The notes: generated by a model not told the origin, from the letters alone. Counted from the stretch's first letter, positions 20,208-29,235 are shown. The stretch is DNA of 64,000 nucleotides from Mycobacteriaceae bacterium (GCA_019245755.1 JAFARC010000045.1:119295-183294), one strand, 5' to 3'. Translations and numbers: made by a program.

Positions 20208-21071
20208 ATGAGCGGACCGCACGGATCTGACCCGAACCAGCAATGGGCACCGCCAGCGTCGGACCAGCCTGGGCAAGGGGAAGAGCAGCCGGCGGCGTCG
20301 CCCGCGTCGTCGGAAGAGGCCGGTCAGCAGGGCGGGCAGGAGGCCGGCCACGAGGCGTGGCAGCAACCCCCGGCGTACAACCCACAGCAATATCCGTCCC
20401 ATCAGCCGCCGCAGGCCTCGCCCTATGCGCCGCCGCACCAGTACCCGCCCACCGAGCAGTTCGGGCAGATGCCGCAGTACGGCCAGCCGGGCCAGTACGC
20501 CCCGCCGGGGCAATACGGGCAGCAGCCCGAGTACGGCCAGCAACCGGGGCAGTACGGTCAGCATCCGGAGTACGGCCAGCAACCTGGGCAGTACGGTCAG
20601 CCGGGCCAGTACGGTCAGCCGGGCCAGTACGGTCAGCCGGGGCAGTACGGTCAGCCGGGCCAGTACGGCCAGCCGGGGCAGTACGGCCAGTTTCCGCAAT
20701 ATGGTCAGCCCCCGCCGGCGGAGCAGGGCTCCAAGCGGTCGCTGACCGTGATCGGCGCCGTCGTCGGCGCGTTGGCCGCCATCATCATCGCCGTCGTGCT
20801 GGTCCTCGGGTTCTGGAAGCCGGGTTTCTTCGTCACCACCAAGCTGGATGTCAACAAGGCCCAGGCCGGGGTGCAACAGATCCTGACCGACGAGACCAAC
20901 GGGTACGGCGCCAAGAACGTCAAGGACGTCAAGTGCAACAACGGTCAGAACCCGACGGTCAAGAAGGGTGACACCTTCAACTGCGAGGTCAGCATCGACG
21001 GAACCAAGCGGCAGGTCACCGTGACGTTCCAAGACGACAACGGCACCTACGAGGTGGGCCGCCCGAAGTAG
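20208..21071 (+). CDS. DUF4333 membrane protein with Gln-Tyr-Gly-Pro repeat N-terminus
   Basis: A 287-residue protein of unknown function in three parts. The first 180 residues are disordered and rich in Gln, Gly, Tyr and Pro, including a run of GQYGQP-type repeats (about residues 90-167). Next is one membrane helix ([25 protein letters not shown]). Last is an exported DUF4333 domain with two cysteines ([27 protein letters not shown]). Orientation is probably N-terminus inside. The repeat side resembles phase-separating or scaffold segments of actinobacterial membrane proteins. A -10-like TAGTGT (20166-20171) overlaps the helY stop and GGAG precedes the ATG. Confidence 0.88.
   Translation: MSGPHGSDPNQQWAPPASDQPGQGEEQPAASPASSEEAGQQGGQEAGHEAWQQPPAYNPQQYPSHQPPQASPYAPPHQYPPTEQFGQMPQYGQPGQYAPPGQYGQQPEYGQQPGQYGQHPEYGQQPGQYGQPGQYGQPGQYGQPGQYGQPGQYGQPGQYGQFPQYGQPPPAEQGSKRSLTVIGAVVGALAAIIIAVVLVLGFWKPGFFVTTKLDVNKAQAGVQQILTDETNGYGAKNVKDVKCNNGQNPTVKKGDTFNCEVSIDGTKRQVTVTFQDDNGTYEVGRPK
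20475..20709 (+). repeat. In-frame tandem repeats encoding [15 protein letters not shown] units
   Basis: About 13 imperfect units of 15-18 nt built around cag-tac-ggt/c-cag-ccg-ggg/c encode Gln-Tyr-Gly-Gln-Pro-Gly. Longer units with [11 protein letters not shown] alternate at the 5' side, and five nearly identical short units follow. Such DNA is prone to slippage, so repeat number may vary between strains. All copies keep the reading frame of the DUF4333 gene. Confidence 0.85.
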
Positions 21072-21090
21072 AGGCGCCAGCGCGCCCGAA

Positions 21091-21107
21091 CCGGTGCCGA
21101 ACACCGG
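21091..21107. terminator. Candidate terminator stem-loop between convergent genes
   Basis: CCGGTG and CACCGG pair over a 5-nt loop in the 72-nt gap between the DUF4333 gene and the sensor kinase gene that faces it. There is no run of T. Mycobacterial terminators often lack one, and the symmetric stem could serve both strands. Confidence 0.4.
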
Positions 21108-21143
21108 AATCCAACGTCAGTGATTTCCAATCCGCCTCATCGC

Positions 21144-22568
21144 TCACCCAGACGGAAGCGGTGCTTTCCATTCGACCACGGTGCCCACGCCCCCCTCGCC
21201 GGTGCGCACGGTCGCCTGGCCACCCCACTTCGCCGCTCGACCGCCGAGAGTTCGGCGGCTGCGCCCTTCCGGGTTGCTGGACGAAACGCCGATGCCATTG
21301 TCCTGCACTCGCAGAGACAGCTGTTCGGGGGTTGCGACGACCTCCACAGCGGCGGCGGTCGCCCCGCCGTCGTGGGCGATATTGTTCAACGCTTCCCGCA
21401 GTACCGTCAGAAGCGCCGCCTGTACGGACTGCTGGGTTGCACACTCGTCGACGGGTCCGGCGAAGTCGAGGCTCGGTGTGAACCCCAGGGCGCCGGCGCT
21501 GGTTTCGACCACATCGATGATCGCGGCGCGAAGACGAGTCTGGCCACCGGGACTTGCGGCGGCTTCGTCAAGGTTGAAGATGACCTGGCGCAGATCGCGG
21601 ATGATCTCGTCGGTCTCGGTGATGAACGGGGTCAGGTCGGGCGAGCGCCGGGCGGCCGCTGACGTGAGGCCCAGGCCCAGGCCGAACACGCGCTGGATGG
21701 TTCTACCGTGCAGGTCGGCAGCCAGCCGGGCTTGCTCGTCGACGCGTTCCGCCTCGAGGAGACGCGTGGTGCTGGTACGCAGGCGGTCGCGCATCGTTTC
21801 CGCCGCATCCGCCACGACCGCGATCTCGTAGGGGCCGCCGACCTGGATCGGCCGGTCGTAGTTGCCGTCCGCGACGGCGCGCACGTCGCGCACGAGGCTG
21901 TTGACCGGGCGGGTGAGCACGCGTTGGAGAAGCGCGATGAAGCCGCCCACCACGGCAAAAAGCACACCCGCGGCGGCAATCTGGATGATGTTAGCCAGGC
22001 GTTGGGCTGCGTGAATCCGGTCGATCTGCTGCGCGATCAGCTCGTGAGTACGCGTGTCCAGCGCCCGGAGCTGCACCCGTAGTTGGTCGAACTGTTGTTT
22101 GCCGGTTAACGTCATCGCTTCGATCTGGTCGGGTGGTATGCGCCCGTTGCGGCGTGCCTCGATCTGCGGTTGTGCTGACTGCGTGGCCCAAATGTGGGCA
22201 GCAGATGCGACGCCATCGAGCCGCTGGCTCCACACGGTATCGCCGGCCACACTGGAGCGCAGCGCGGTGAGCAACTGCTGCGCTGCCGCGGCACCGGCCG
22301 TGTAGGGCTCCAGGAAGACCGGATCGCCGGTGAGCAAATATCCGCGCTGGCCGGTTTCCTGATCGACATAAGCCGTGTTGAGCGCTGCCACCTGACTCTG
22401 CACCGTCACCAGGTGACCGCTAAGCTCAGCGACCGCGCGCTTGACAGTCGCACGACCCGCGATGGACATCACCGTGGAGGCGACGAAGACGACGCTCATC
22501 GCGGCAAGACAAATCCAGATCAACTGCCGTAATGACAGCGCTTTCCTCGGCGGGGCGTGGCCGGTCAT
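21144..22568 (-). CDS. Orphan sensor histidine kinase (CHASE3-HAMP-HATPase)
   Basis: A 474-residue membrane kinase. After one membrane helix (LIWICLAAMSVVFVASTVMS) comes an extracytoplasmic helical domain of CHASE3 type (YVDQETGQRGYLLTGDPVFLEPY, ending near residue 190), a second membrane helix, a HAMP linker (RPVNSLVRDVRAVADGNYDRP), a HisKA_3-like helix with LAADLHGRTIQRVFGLGLGL, where the His is the likely phosphate acceptor, and an ATPase domain with EALNNIAHDGGA (N-box) and VQDNGIG (G1 box). The DevS/NarX-type His box is preserved. No response regulator is adjacent. ATG 22568 was preferred to GTG 22604 because GAGGA precedes it. Signal and partner are unknown. Confidence 0.85.
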   Translation of the reverse strand: MTGHAPPRKALSLRQLIWICLAAMSVVFVASTVMSIAGRATVKRAVAELSGHLVTVQSQVAALNTAYVDQETGQRGYLLTGDPVFLEPYTAGAAAAQQLLTALRSSVAGDTVWSQRLDGVASAAHIWATQSAQPQIEARRNGRIPPDQIEAMTLTGKQQFDQLRVQLRALDTRTHELIAQQIDRIHAAQRLANIIQIAAAGVLFAVVGGFIALLQRVLTRPVNSLVRDVRAVADGNYDRPIQVGGPYEIAVVADAAETMRDRLRTSTTRLLEAERVDEQARLAADLHGRTIQRVFGLGLGLTSAAARRSPDLTPFITETDEIIRDLRQVIFNLDEAAASPGGQTRLRAAIIDVVETSAGALGFTPSLDFAGPVDECATQQSVQAALLTVLREALNNIAHDGGATAAAVEVVATPEQLSLRVQDNGIGVSSSNPEGRSRRTLGGRAAKWGGQATVRTGEGGVGTVVEWKAPLPSG

Positions 22569-22642
22569 CTGTAGTCCTCGGCGGGCTCGTCTGGCCAACT
22601 TCACGCTACCGACGGCACCGGCGTTGGTGAAGGGTCGCAGGG

Positions 22643-23599
22643 CTACCCGGGCAGTGCATCGAGGGCCTTTTGCAGCCTGGCGATCGACGAGCCGACGCCG
22701 TACTTCTTCGCCAACCGGGCGACCTTGCGCGGGTGGGCGGCGGCCAGCGGAAGCGCGTCGGTGGCGGTGGAGAGCTTGACCGGCGAGTCGGTGGCCACCC
22801 GGACCACCGGCCCGGCGGCGTCGATGTAGTCGCGGGCGTCGAGCAGTTTGTGCCGGAAAGCCTTGGACAACTTGGACTTCGGGTCGTGCGCGGCGGCCAG
22901 AACGGCGTCCAGGCAGCCGTACTGGGCCAGCAGCGCGGCGGCGGTCTTCTCGCCGATGCCGGTCACGCCGGGCAGCCCGTCGGACGGGTCGCCGCGCAGC
23001 AGCGCCAGCTCTGCGTAGGCCGGGCCGGCGCGCTCGACCGGCACCCCGTACCGCTCGGCCACCTCGTGCGGTCCGAACATCGTCGCCTTCGTCAGTCCGC
23101 GGGCGAGGTAGAGCACGCGAACCGGAACCGGGTCATCGGCCACCACCTGCAGCAGGTCACGGTCGCCGCTGGCGACGATCACCTGGTCGCGCCGTTCCGC
23201 GGCCGCCAGCGTGCCCAGCACATCGTCGGCCTCGAAGCCCGCCGCCCCGGCTGTGGTGATGCCGAACGCGTCGAGCAGCTCCAAAATCATGTTGACCTGC
23301 GGTGTGAGCTCATCGGGAACCTCCTCGACGTCCGGCTCGCCATCGGGATTGGGGTCGGCGACCCGGTGGGCCTTGTATGCCGGGATGAGCTCTACCCGGA
23401 ACTGCGGTCGCCAGTCGAGGTCCAGCGCCACCGCCAGCCGGGCCGGACGCTCCCTGCTGATCAGCGCCCCGACGGTGTCGAGGAACCCGCGCACGGCGTT
23501 GACCGGCCGACCGTCCGGCGAGGTGATCGACGACGGCACACCGTAGTAAGCGCGGAACCACATGCTGGCACCGTCGAGCAGCAGCAAGCAAGCGGCCAT
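22643..23599 (-). CDS. 5'-3' exonuclease (FEN-1/Pol I N-terminal-like)
   Basis: A 318-residue nuclease of the PIN/FEN-1 superfamily, resembling the exonuclease domain of DNA polymerase I without the polymerase. Acidic metal-binding residues appear in [25 protein letters not shown] and [13 protein letters not shown]. The helix-hairpin-helix DNA-binding motif is [21 protein letters not shown]. Such proteins remove RNA primers or flaps; stand-alone copies accompany Pol I in many actinobacteria. The start is ATG 23599, and the VOC gene diverges from it with only 28 nt between the start codons. Confidence 0.9.
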   Translation of the reverse strand: MAACLLLLDGASMWFRAYYGVPSSITSPDGRPVNAVRGFLDTVGALISRERPARLAVALDLDWRPQFRVELIPAYKAHRVADPNPDGEPDVEEVPDELTPQVNMILELLDAFGITTAGAAGFEADDVLGTLAAAERRDQVIVASGDRDLLQVVADDPVPVRVLYLARGLTKATMFGPHEVAERYGVPVERAGPAYAELALLRGDPSDGLPGVTGIGEKTAAALLAQYGCLDAVLAAAHDPKSKLSKAFRHKLLDARDYIDAAGPVVRVATDSPVKLSTATDALPLAAAHPRKVARLAKKYGVGSSIARLQKALDALPG

Positions 23600-23615
23600 G
23601 AGGTCATCCTGCCAG

Positions 23616-23627
23616 TACCGTTGAGGT
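23616..23627 (+). promoter_or_regulatory. Leaderless -10 element of the VOC gene
   Basis: TACCGT at 23616-23621 is 6 nt from the GTG start at 23628, the spacing of leaderless mycobacterial promoters. No separate ribosome site at normal distance is present. Confidence 0.4.
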
Positions 23628-24023
23628 GTGCCGCTTTACATCGACCGAATCGACCACGTGGTGCTCAACTGCCGCGACGTCGAGGTCACCGCGCACTGGT
23701 ATGCGCGGGTACTGGGAATGCGGCGGGAGATCTTCGGCGGGGGACGGCTGGCGCTGACGTTCGGCGAGCAGAAAATCAATCTGCGGCCCACCGGTGCGCC
23801 GAACTGGGAGACGGCCGCCGCCGACCAGCCGGGCTCGGCGGACCTGTGCTTTATCGCCGAGGCGAGCGTGGAGGCGATCGGCGCACACCTGCGGGCCTGC
23901 GGTGTGCGCATCACCGACGGCCCGGTCGCCAAGGTTGGTGCGCTGGGCCCGATGACGTCGCACTACTGCCGCGATCCGGATGGCAACCTCGTCGAGATCG
24001 CCTGCTACCCGGACTGGGATTGA
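23628..24023 (+). CDS. VOC-family (glyoxalase/bleomycin-resistance fold) protein
   Basis: A 131-residue single-domain VOC metalloprotein. The first repeat has [24 protein letters not shown] and the second ends [17 protein letters not shown]; His10 and the late Glu are typical metal ligands. The pattern resembles small glyoxalase/dioxygenase-like or FosX-type proteins, but the substrate cannot be told from sequence. It is followed after 21 nt by the peptidase gene, which seems to have its own promoter. Confidence 0.82.
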   Translation: MPLYIDRIDHVVLNCRDVEVTAHWYARVLGMRREIFGGGRLALTFGEQKINLRPTGAPNWETAAADQPGSADLCFIAEASVEAIGAHLRACGVRITDGPVAKVGALGPMTSHYCRDPDGNLVEIACYPDWD

Positions 24024-24031
24024 TCGGGCAG

Positions 24032-24044
24032 TAACCTCGGCGCC
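24032..24044 (+). promoter_or_regulatory. Leaderless -10 element of the peptidase gene
   Basis: TAACCT at 24032-24037 is 7 nt before the ATG at 24045 and there is no ribosome-binding site between. This predicts a leaderless transcript starting at the ATG. Confidence 0.45.
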
Positions 24045-25166
24045 ATGCCCTCGAGCCGATTCAGCACCGACGTGTACGGCCGCCGGCAGCGGGACGCGGC
24101 GGCCGCCGCAGGAGCGGCCGGCCTGACAGGGCTCGTCATCACCCCCGGGTACGACCTGTGTTATCTGGTCGGTTCGCGCGCGCAGACCTTCGAGCGGCTC
24201 ACCGCGCTGGTACTGCCCGCGGCAGGCACGCCGACGGTGGTGGTGCCGCGGCTGGAACTGGCTGCGCTCAAGGATTCCGCGGTGATGGATCTCGGCCTCG
24301 CCGTTGCCGTTTGGGTGGACGGCGAAGATCCGTACCGACTGGTGGTCGACGCGCTGGGTGGCGCGCCGATGGCGGTTACGGAGTCGATGCCCGCGCTGCA
24401 CCTGCTGCCGCTTGCCGAATTGCTCGGCGTCACCCCGGTACTGGCCACCGACGTGCTGCGGCAGCTGCGGATGATCAAGGACGCCACGGAGATCGACGCG
24501 CTGCGCAAGGCCGGCGCGGCCATCGATCGCGTGCACGCGCGGGTGCCGGAGTTCCTCGCGCCGGGCCGGACCGAGGCCGAGGTGGCCGCCGACATCGCCA
24601 AAGCCATCGTGGTCGAAGGGCATTCGGAGGTGGCGTTCGTCATCGTCGGGTCCGGTCCGCACGGCGCCGACCCGCATCACGAATGCTCGGACCGGGTGCT
24701 GCAGGCCGGCGATGTGGTCGTCGTCGACATCGGCGGCGCCTACGAGCCCGGGTACCACTCCGACTCCACCCGCACCTACAGCCTGGGCGAGCCGGACCCG
24801 GAAGTGGCCCAGCAGTACTCGGTGCTGCAGCGGGCACAGCGGGCCGCGGTGGCGGCGGTCCGGCCCGGCGTGACGGCCGAGCTGGTCGACGCCGTCGCCC
24901 GCCAGGTGCTGACCGATGCCGGGCTGGCCGAGGTCTTCGTGCACCGCACCGGGCACGGCATCGGGCTGTCGGTTCACGAAGAGCCCTACATCGTTGCAGG
25001 CAACACGCTGCCGCTTCGGGAGGGCATGGCGTTCTCGGTCGAACCGGGTATCTATTTCCCCGGGCGGTGGGGCGCCCGCATCGAGGACATCGTGGTGGTC
25101 ACCGCCGACGGCGCGGAGTCGGTCAATCACCGACCGCACGACCTGACGGTCGTCCCGGTCGACTAA
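24045..25166 (+). CDS. pepE: M24-family Xaa-Pro dipeptidase/aminopeptidase
   Basis: A 373-residue metallopeptidase with the pita-bread fold that cleaves peptide bonds next to proline, probably in peptide turnover in the cytoplasm. The five metal ligands are visible in order: Asp in VVVDIGGAYEPGYHSDSTRTY (two), His in RTGHGIGLSVHEEP, Glu in FSVEPGIYFPG and Glu in GARIEDIVVV. The N-terminal creatinase-like domain includes TPGYDLCYLVGS. The gene name follows M. tuberculosis usage for its Rv2089c-like peptidase and is not the E. coli dipeptidase E. About 200 nt without a recognisable gene follows. Confidence 0.9.
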   Translation: MPSSRFSTDVYGRRQRDAAAAAGAAGLTGLVITPGYDLCYLVGSRAQTFERLTALVLPAAGTPTVVVPRLELAALKDSAVMDLGLAVAVWVDGEDPYRLVVDALGGAPMAVTESMPALHLLPLAELLGVTPVLATDVLRQLRMIKDATEIDALRKAGAAIDRVHARVPEFLAPGRTEAEVAADIAKAIVVEGHSEVAFVIVGSGPHGADPHHECSDRVLQAGDVVVVDIGGAYEPGYHSDSTRTYSLGEPDPEVAQQYSVLQRAQRAAVAAVRPGVTAELVDAVARQVLTDAGLAEVFVHRTGHGIGLSVHEEPYIVAGNTLPLREGMAFSVEPGIYFPGRWGARIEDIVVVTADGAESVNHRPHDLTVVPVD

Positions 25167-25373
25167 GCCCTGATAGACACCGAAGTCAGACAACGACCCC
25201 ACGGTTCATCACCGGGCGCGCGCTGCGCGGCGCCGATCATGCCGACGGCCACCAAGCTGAAGCTGACGGTGTTGTGCGCGAACGCCGCTCTCCAGACTGA
25301 GAACCGCGGTTGGACCAGACCCGGCGCCGGCGACCGCGCAGCAGCCGTCGCCGAGGCGACGCAAGCTACTCGA

Positions 25374-25790
25374 CTAGCCGGCGGAGCGGTCCAGCAGGTC
25401 CGACGAGCCCAGCACCCGCTCCACCTGGACCTCGATGACCACCCGGCGGGGATTGTCACGAGGTGTGCGGTAACGCTGGGCATATCGCAGTTCGGCGTCG
25501 CGAACGGCGTCTTTGTCGGTGTTGACGCTGGCCCGGCCCTCCAGCGACAACCACCGTGCCCCATCGACCTGACTGAGCACCGCGACGCCGCCGCGCTGCG
25601 CATTGACCGCCTTCTGCGAACCACCGGTGGTGATGACCCGCGCGAGGTGTGTCTTCGGGTCGAAGGTGAACCCGACCGCGACCACGTGAGGCGAATTGTC
25701 GGCGCGCAGCGTGGTGAGCATCGCGAGGTGGCGCTCGGTCAGGAACGCCAGCGCGTCGTTGGTGAGCCTGGTGGTCGACGGGTTCGCCAT
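25374..25790 (-). CDS. PPOX-class F420-dependent reductase (Rv2074-like)
   Basis: A 138-residue split-barrel flavin/deazaflavin-binding protein of the PPOX group. The opening [31 protein letters not shown] and the later [16 protein letters not shown] match the type studied in M. tuberculosis as an F420H2-dependent biliverdin reductase. Assignment to that exact reaction rests on similarity by eye and on the shared location next to the SDR and cob genes. The start is ATG 25790, and the SDR gene diverges 36 nt away. Confidence 0.85.
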   Translation of the reverse strand: MANPSTTRLTNDALAFLTERHLAMLTTLRADNSPHVVAVGFTFDPKTHLARVITTGGSQKAVNAQRGGVAVLSQVDGARWLSLEGRASVNTDKDAVRDAELRYAQRYRTPRDNPRRVVIEVQVERVLGSSDLLDRSAG

Positions 25791-25814
25791 CGGCCCTCAC
25801 GCTAGCGCAGGTAA

Positions 25815-25826
25815 TAGTCTCCAGGG
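25815..25826 (+). promoter_or_regulatory. Leaderless -10 element of the SDR-cobLMK operon
   Basis: TAGTCT at 25815-25820 lies 6 nt before the GTG start of the SDR gene. Because the next three cob genes overlap one another, this may be the promoter for the whole SDR-cobL-cobM-cobK run. Confidence 0.45.
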
Positions 25827-26576
25827 GTGGACGACACGGGTCGGGAAGTGGTCGTGATCTTCGGCGGCCGCAGCGAGATCGGCGGCGAGTTGGCCGTCCG
25901 GTTGGCGCGCGGTGCGACGGTGGTGCTGGCTGCCCGCCGGCCGCAGCTGCTGGATGCGCAACAGGCCGCGGTCCGGGCCGCCGGTGCCGACGCGGTCCAC
26001 GTCACCGGGTTCGACGCCGACGACCTCGCCTCGCACGGTCCGCTGCTGGATGCGATCACCGCCGAACACGGTCCGATCAGCACCGCCGTGCTGGCGTTCG
26101 GCATCCTGGGCGACGCGGCCCGCGCCGAGAAGGACGCCGAACATGCCGTGCAGATCGCGCACACCGATTACGTCGCCCAAATCAGCCTGCTCACCCACCT
26201 GGCGCAGCGGATGCGCGAGGCCGGCCGCGGCAAGCTGGTGGTTTTCTCGTCCGTGGCGGGGGTCCGCGTCCGGCGCGCCAACTACGTGTACGGCTCGGCT
26301 AAGGCCGGACTGGACGGTTTCGCCAGCGGCCTCGCCGATGCGCTACACGGCACCGGGGTGCAGCTGCTGATCGTGCGGCCGGGCTTCGTCATCGGCCGGA
26401 TGACGGCTGGCATGACGCCCGCGCCGATGTCCAGCACGCCGTCGGCAGTGGCGGCCGCGACCGCCCGTGCCCTGGCCAAGGGGCGGCGCACGGTGTGGGT
26501 GCCACCGATGCTGAGGCCGGTGTTCTTCGGGCTGCGGCTGCTGCCCCAACCGGTGTGGCGGAGGCTGCCGCGATGA
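25827..26576 (+). CDS. Short-chain dehydrogenase, DprE2-like
   Basis: A 249-residue NAD(P)-dependent oxidoreductase. The nucleotide-binding turn is atypical (IFGGRSEIG rather than TGxxxGIG), a form also seen in DprE2, the enzyme that reduces decaprenylphosphoryl-2-keto-ribose. Ser-Tyr-Lys are visible as FSSVAGVR and YVYGSAKAG. The C-terminus LRPVFFGLRLLPQPVWRRLPR is hydrophobic and basic, suggesting membrane contact, again like DprE2. The partner oxidase DprE1 is not here, so I call this only a relative. The stop overlaps cobL (ATGA), so it is co-expressed with cobalamin genes, perhaps by chance of position. Confidence 0.83.
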   Translation: MDDTGREVVVIFGGRSEIGGELAVRLARGATVVLAARRPQLLDAQQAAVRAAGADAVHVTGFDADDLASHGPLLDAITAEHGPISTAVLAFGILGDAARAEKDAEHAVQIAHTDYVAQISLLTHLAQRMREAGRGKLVVFSSVAGVRVRRANYVYGSAKAGLDGFASGLADALHGTGVQLLIVRPGFVIGRMTAGMTPAPMSSTPSAVAAATARALAKGRRTVWVPPMLRPVFFGLRLLPQPVWRRLPR

Positions 26577-27736
26577 TCGTCGTCGTCGGTGTCGGTGCCG
26601 ACGGAATGGCGGGGCTGGCACCGGCCGCGCAGGCCGAGCTGCGACGGGCGTCGGTGATCTACGGATCGGGTCGGCAGCTGGAGACCCTCGATGACACTGT
26701 GACCGCGCAACGGCGGGAGTGGCCGACGCCGATGCTGCCCGGCCTGCGGGAGCTGCCCGACGGGGTCCACGTGCTGGCCAGCGGCGACCCCATGCTGCAC
26801 GGCGTCGGCGGCACGCTGATGCGGCTGTTCGGGCCGCAGCGGATCCGGGTGCTACCGCACGTCTCCAGCGTCGCGCTGGCGTGCGCGCGGCTGGGCTGGG
26901 ACGTGCAGGACACCGAGGTGATCAGCCTCGTCACGGCCGAGCCGCACACCGCGGTCCGCCGCGGAGGGCAAGCCGTCGTGCTGTCGCGCGACGCCACCAC
27001 ACCGGCCACGCTGGCGCGGCTGCTCACCGACACCGGCCGCGGTGCCTCCCACTTCATCGTGCTCGAGCGGCTGGGCGGCGCGGCCGAACGCCGCCGCGAC
27101 GCGACCGCCGCCCAATGGGCCGCCAGCCCGCCCGCCGATGTCGACGACCTGAATGTCGTCGCCGTGCGGTACCGGCCCGACGAACGGACGTCGCATCCGC
27201 CCGACGACGCGTTCAGCCACGACGGGCAGATCACCAAGCACACGATCCGCGCCGTGACGATGGCGGTCCTGGCCCCGCGCCCCGGCGAGCTGCTGTGGGA
27301 TGTCGGCGCGGGCTCGGGCAGCATCGCGGTCGAGTGGTCGGGCAGCCACCCCGGCTGTCGCGCGGTCGCATTCGAGCGCGACGAGAAGCGCCGCGACAGG
27401 ATCGCGCGCAACGCCGCCGCGTTCGGGGTCCGCGTCGAGGTGCGCGGCCCGGCTCCGGAATCCTTCCGCGGCGCCGCGCAGCCATCGGCGATCTTCGTCG
27501 GCGGGGGCCTGACCCAGCCCGGGCTGATCGACGCCTGTTTCGACAGCCTGCCGGCGGACGGCCGGCTGGTCGCGAACGCGGTCACCGCCGAATCGGAAGC
27601 TGCTGTCGTGCAGTGCTTTTCCCGACTCGGCGGGCAGCTGCGACGGTATCAGCACTATCGCGGCGAACCGCTGGGCAAGTTCACCGGCTGGCGACCGGCG
27701 ATGCCGGTCACGCAGTGGGCGGTGACCAAACAGTGA
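26573..27736 (+). CDS. cobL: Precorrin-6Y C5,C15-methyltransferase (decarboxylating)
   Basis: CobL methylates precorrin-6Y at C5 and C15 and removes a carboxyl group, giving precorrin-8X in the aerobic cobalamin route. The 387 residues fuse a CbiE-like tetrapyrrole methyltransferase domain (IVVVGVGADGMAGL, VLASGDPMLHGVGGTL) to a CbiT-like domain with an AdoMet site (LLWDVGAGSGSIAVEW, residues about 240-255). The ATG at 26573 overlaps the SDR stop and the end overlaps cobM (GTGA). All steps named cobL, M, K, IJ, H and G are present in this window. Confidence 0.95.
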   Translation: MIVVVGVGADGMAGLAPAAQAELRRASVIYGSGRQLETLDDTVTAQRREWPTPMLPGLRELPDGVHVLASGDPMLHGVGGTLMRLFGPQRIRVLPHVSSVALACARLGWDVQDTEVISLVTAEPHTAVRRGGQAVVLSRDATTPATLARLLTDTGRGASHFIVLERLGGAAERRRDATAAQWAASPPADVDDLNVVAVRYRPDERTSHPPDDAFSHDGQITKHTIRAVTMAVLAPRPGELLWDVGAGSGSIAVEWSGSHPGCRAVAFERDEKRRDRIARNAAAFGVRVEVRGPAPESFRGAAQPSAIFVGGGLTQPGLIDACFDSLPADGRLVANAVTAESEAAVVQCFSRLGGQLRRYQHYRGEPLGKFTGWRPAMPVTQWAVTKQ

Positions 27737-28488
27737 CCGTGTACTTCATCGGCGCGGGACCCGGTGCGGCCGACCTGATCACCGTGCGCGGCCAGCGACT
27801 GCTGCAGCGGTGCCCGGTGTGCCTGTACGCCGGGTCGATCATGCCGCAGGAGCTGCTGGGGTTGTGCCCAGCCGACGCCCGGATCGTCGACACCGGCCCG
27901 CTGAACCTGGATCAGATCATTGCCGAGATCAGCCGCGCCGACGCGGCCGGTCACGATGTGGCGCGCCTGCACTCCGGGGACCCGTCGCTCTACAGCGCGG
28001 TCGCCGAGCAGTGCCGACGGCTGGACGCGCTCCGCGTCGACTACGAGCTCGTGCCCGGAGTGCCCGCGTTCGCCGCCGCTGCCGCGGCGCTGGGGCGCGA
28101 ACTCACCGTTCCCGGTGTCGCGCAGACCGTCACGCTGACCCGGGTGGCGACGCGCTCGACCGCGATGCCGACGGGCGAGGACCTCACGACGCTGGCGGCA
28201 TCCGGTGGCACGCTGGTGTTGCACCTCGCCGCCGCGCAGATCGACTCGGTCGTCGCGGAGCTGCTGTCCGGCGGCCGTCGCAGCGCGACACCCTGTGCCG
28301 TCGTCGCGTTCGCAAGCTGGCCGGAGCAGGTGGTGCTGCACGGCACGCTGGCCGACATCGCCGGAAAGATGCACGCTGCGGGCATCACCCGCACCGCGGT
28401 GATCGTGGTGGGCGACGTGCTGGCCGCCGCCGAACACCCCGACAGCTACCTGTACTCGGCGGCCCGCCGGCGCAGCGGGCGGCACTGA
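27733..28488 (+). CDS. cobM: Precorrin-4 C11-methyltransferase
   Basis: CobM adds a methyl group at C11 of precorrin-4 to form precorrin-5. The 251-residue protein shows the class III methyltransferase motifs YFIGAGPGAADLITVRG at the start, RLHSGDPSLYSAVAEQ near residue 78 and YELVPGVPAFAAAAA near residue 103. The start is GTG 27733, sharing bases with the cobL stop. Its own stop TGA shares one base with the cobK ATG, so the three genes are tightly coupled. Confidence 0.96.
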   Translation: MTVYFIGAGPGAADLITVRGQRLLQRCPVCLYAGSIMPQELLGLCPADARIVDTGPLNLDQIIAEISRADAAGHDVARLHSGDPSLYSAVAEQCRRLDALRVDYELVPGVPAFAAAAAALGRELTVPGVAQTVTLTRVATRSTAMPTGEDLTTLAASGGTLVLHLAAAQIDSVVAELLSGGRRSATPCAVVAFASWPEQVVLHGTLADIAGKMHAAGITRTAVIVVGDVLAAAEHPDSYLYSAARRRSGRH

Positions 28489-29216
28489 TGCGGGTGCTGC
28501 TGCTCGGCGGCACAGCCGAAGCCCGCCGGCTGGCGGCCACACTGCATCCCGCGGTGGAGGTGATCAGCTCACTGGCCGGCCGGGTGCCCAACCCCGCACT
28601 GCCGGTCGGCCGGGTGCGGATCGGCGGATTCGGCGGAGCCGAGGCGTTTCGACAATATCTGCGCGACAACCGGATCGACGCGGTCGTCGACGCGAGCCAC
28701 CCGTTCGCCGCGGAGATCACCGCGCGGGCGGCACGGGTATGCGCCGACATGGGGATGCCGCACCTGGTGCTGACTCGCGCGGCCTGGGACACCGACAATG
28801 CCATTCTGGTATCGTCCACCGCCGAGGCGGCCGAAACCCTTGAGCGGCAGCGGTATGCGCGGGTGTTCCTGACGACGGGTCGTTCCGGGGTAGCGGCGTT
28901 CGCCGACAGCACCGCCTGGTTTCTGATCCGCGTCGTCACCGAGCCCGACCCAAAGAGCCTGCCGCGCCGGCATACTCTGCTGCTGTCGCGCGGGCCCTAT
29001 CGCTACGACGACGAACTCGCGCTGATGCGCGAGAACCGGATCGACGCGCTCGTCACCAAGAACAGCGGCGGTGAGCTCACCCGGGCCAAGCTGGATGCCG
29101 CTGCGGCGCTGGACCTCCCGGTGGTGATGGTGCAGCGCCCGCCGCCACCCGACGGGATCAGCCCAGTTGGAACCGTCGCCGAGGCCGCCGCCTGGGTGAA
29201 CCGGCGCGCCCGGTGA
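28488..29216 (+). CDS. cobK: Precorrin-6A reductase
   Basis: CobK reduces precorrin-6A to the dihydro form with NADPH. The 242 residues begin with a Rossmann turn (RVLLLGGTAEARRLA) and contain VVDASHPFAAEITARA and the C-terminal NSGGELTRAKLDAAAALDLPVVMVQRP, which are diagnostic. It converges on cobIJ with a gap of only 19 nt. In M. tuberculosis, as I recall, sigC and blaC lie between these two genes; they are absent here. Confidence 0.95.
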   Translation: MRVLLLGGTAEARRLAATLHPAVEVISSLAGRVPNPALPVGRVRIGGFGGAEAFRQYLRDNRIDAVVDASHPFAAEITARAARVCADMGMPHLVLTRAAWDTDNAILVSSTAEAAETLERQRYARVFLTTGRSGVAAFADSTAWFLIRVVTEPDPKSLPRRHTLLLSRGPYRYDDELALMRENRIDALVTKNSGGELTRAKLDAAAALDLPVVMVQRPPPPDGISPVGTVAEAAAWVNRRAR

Positions 29217-29235
29217 CCGTTGCGGCAGTGCGGGG

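Noticed and set aside
25167..25373. Possible gene relic in the gap after the peptidase gene
   Set aside because: A minus-strand stretch (AFAHNTVSFSLVAVGMIGA) looks faintly protein-like, but I recognise no family, start or ribosome site, so it is left as a 207-nt intergenic gap with nothing identified.
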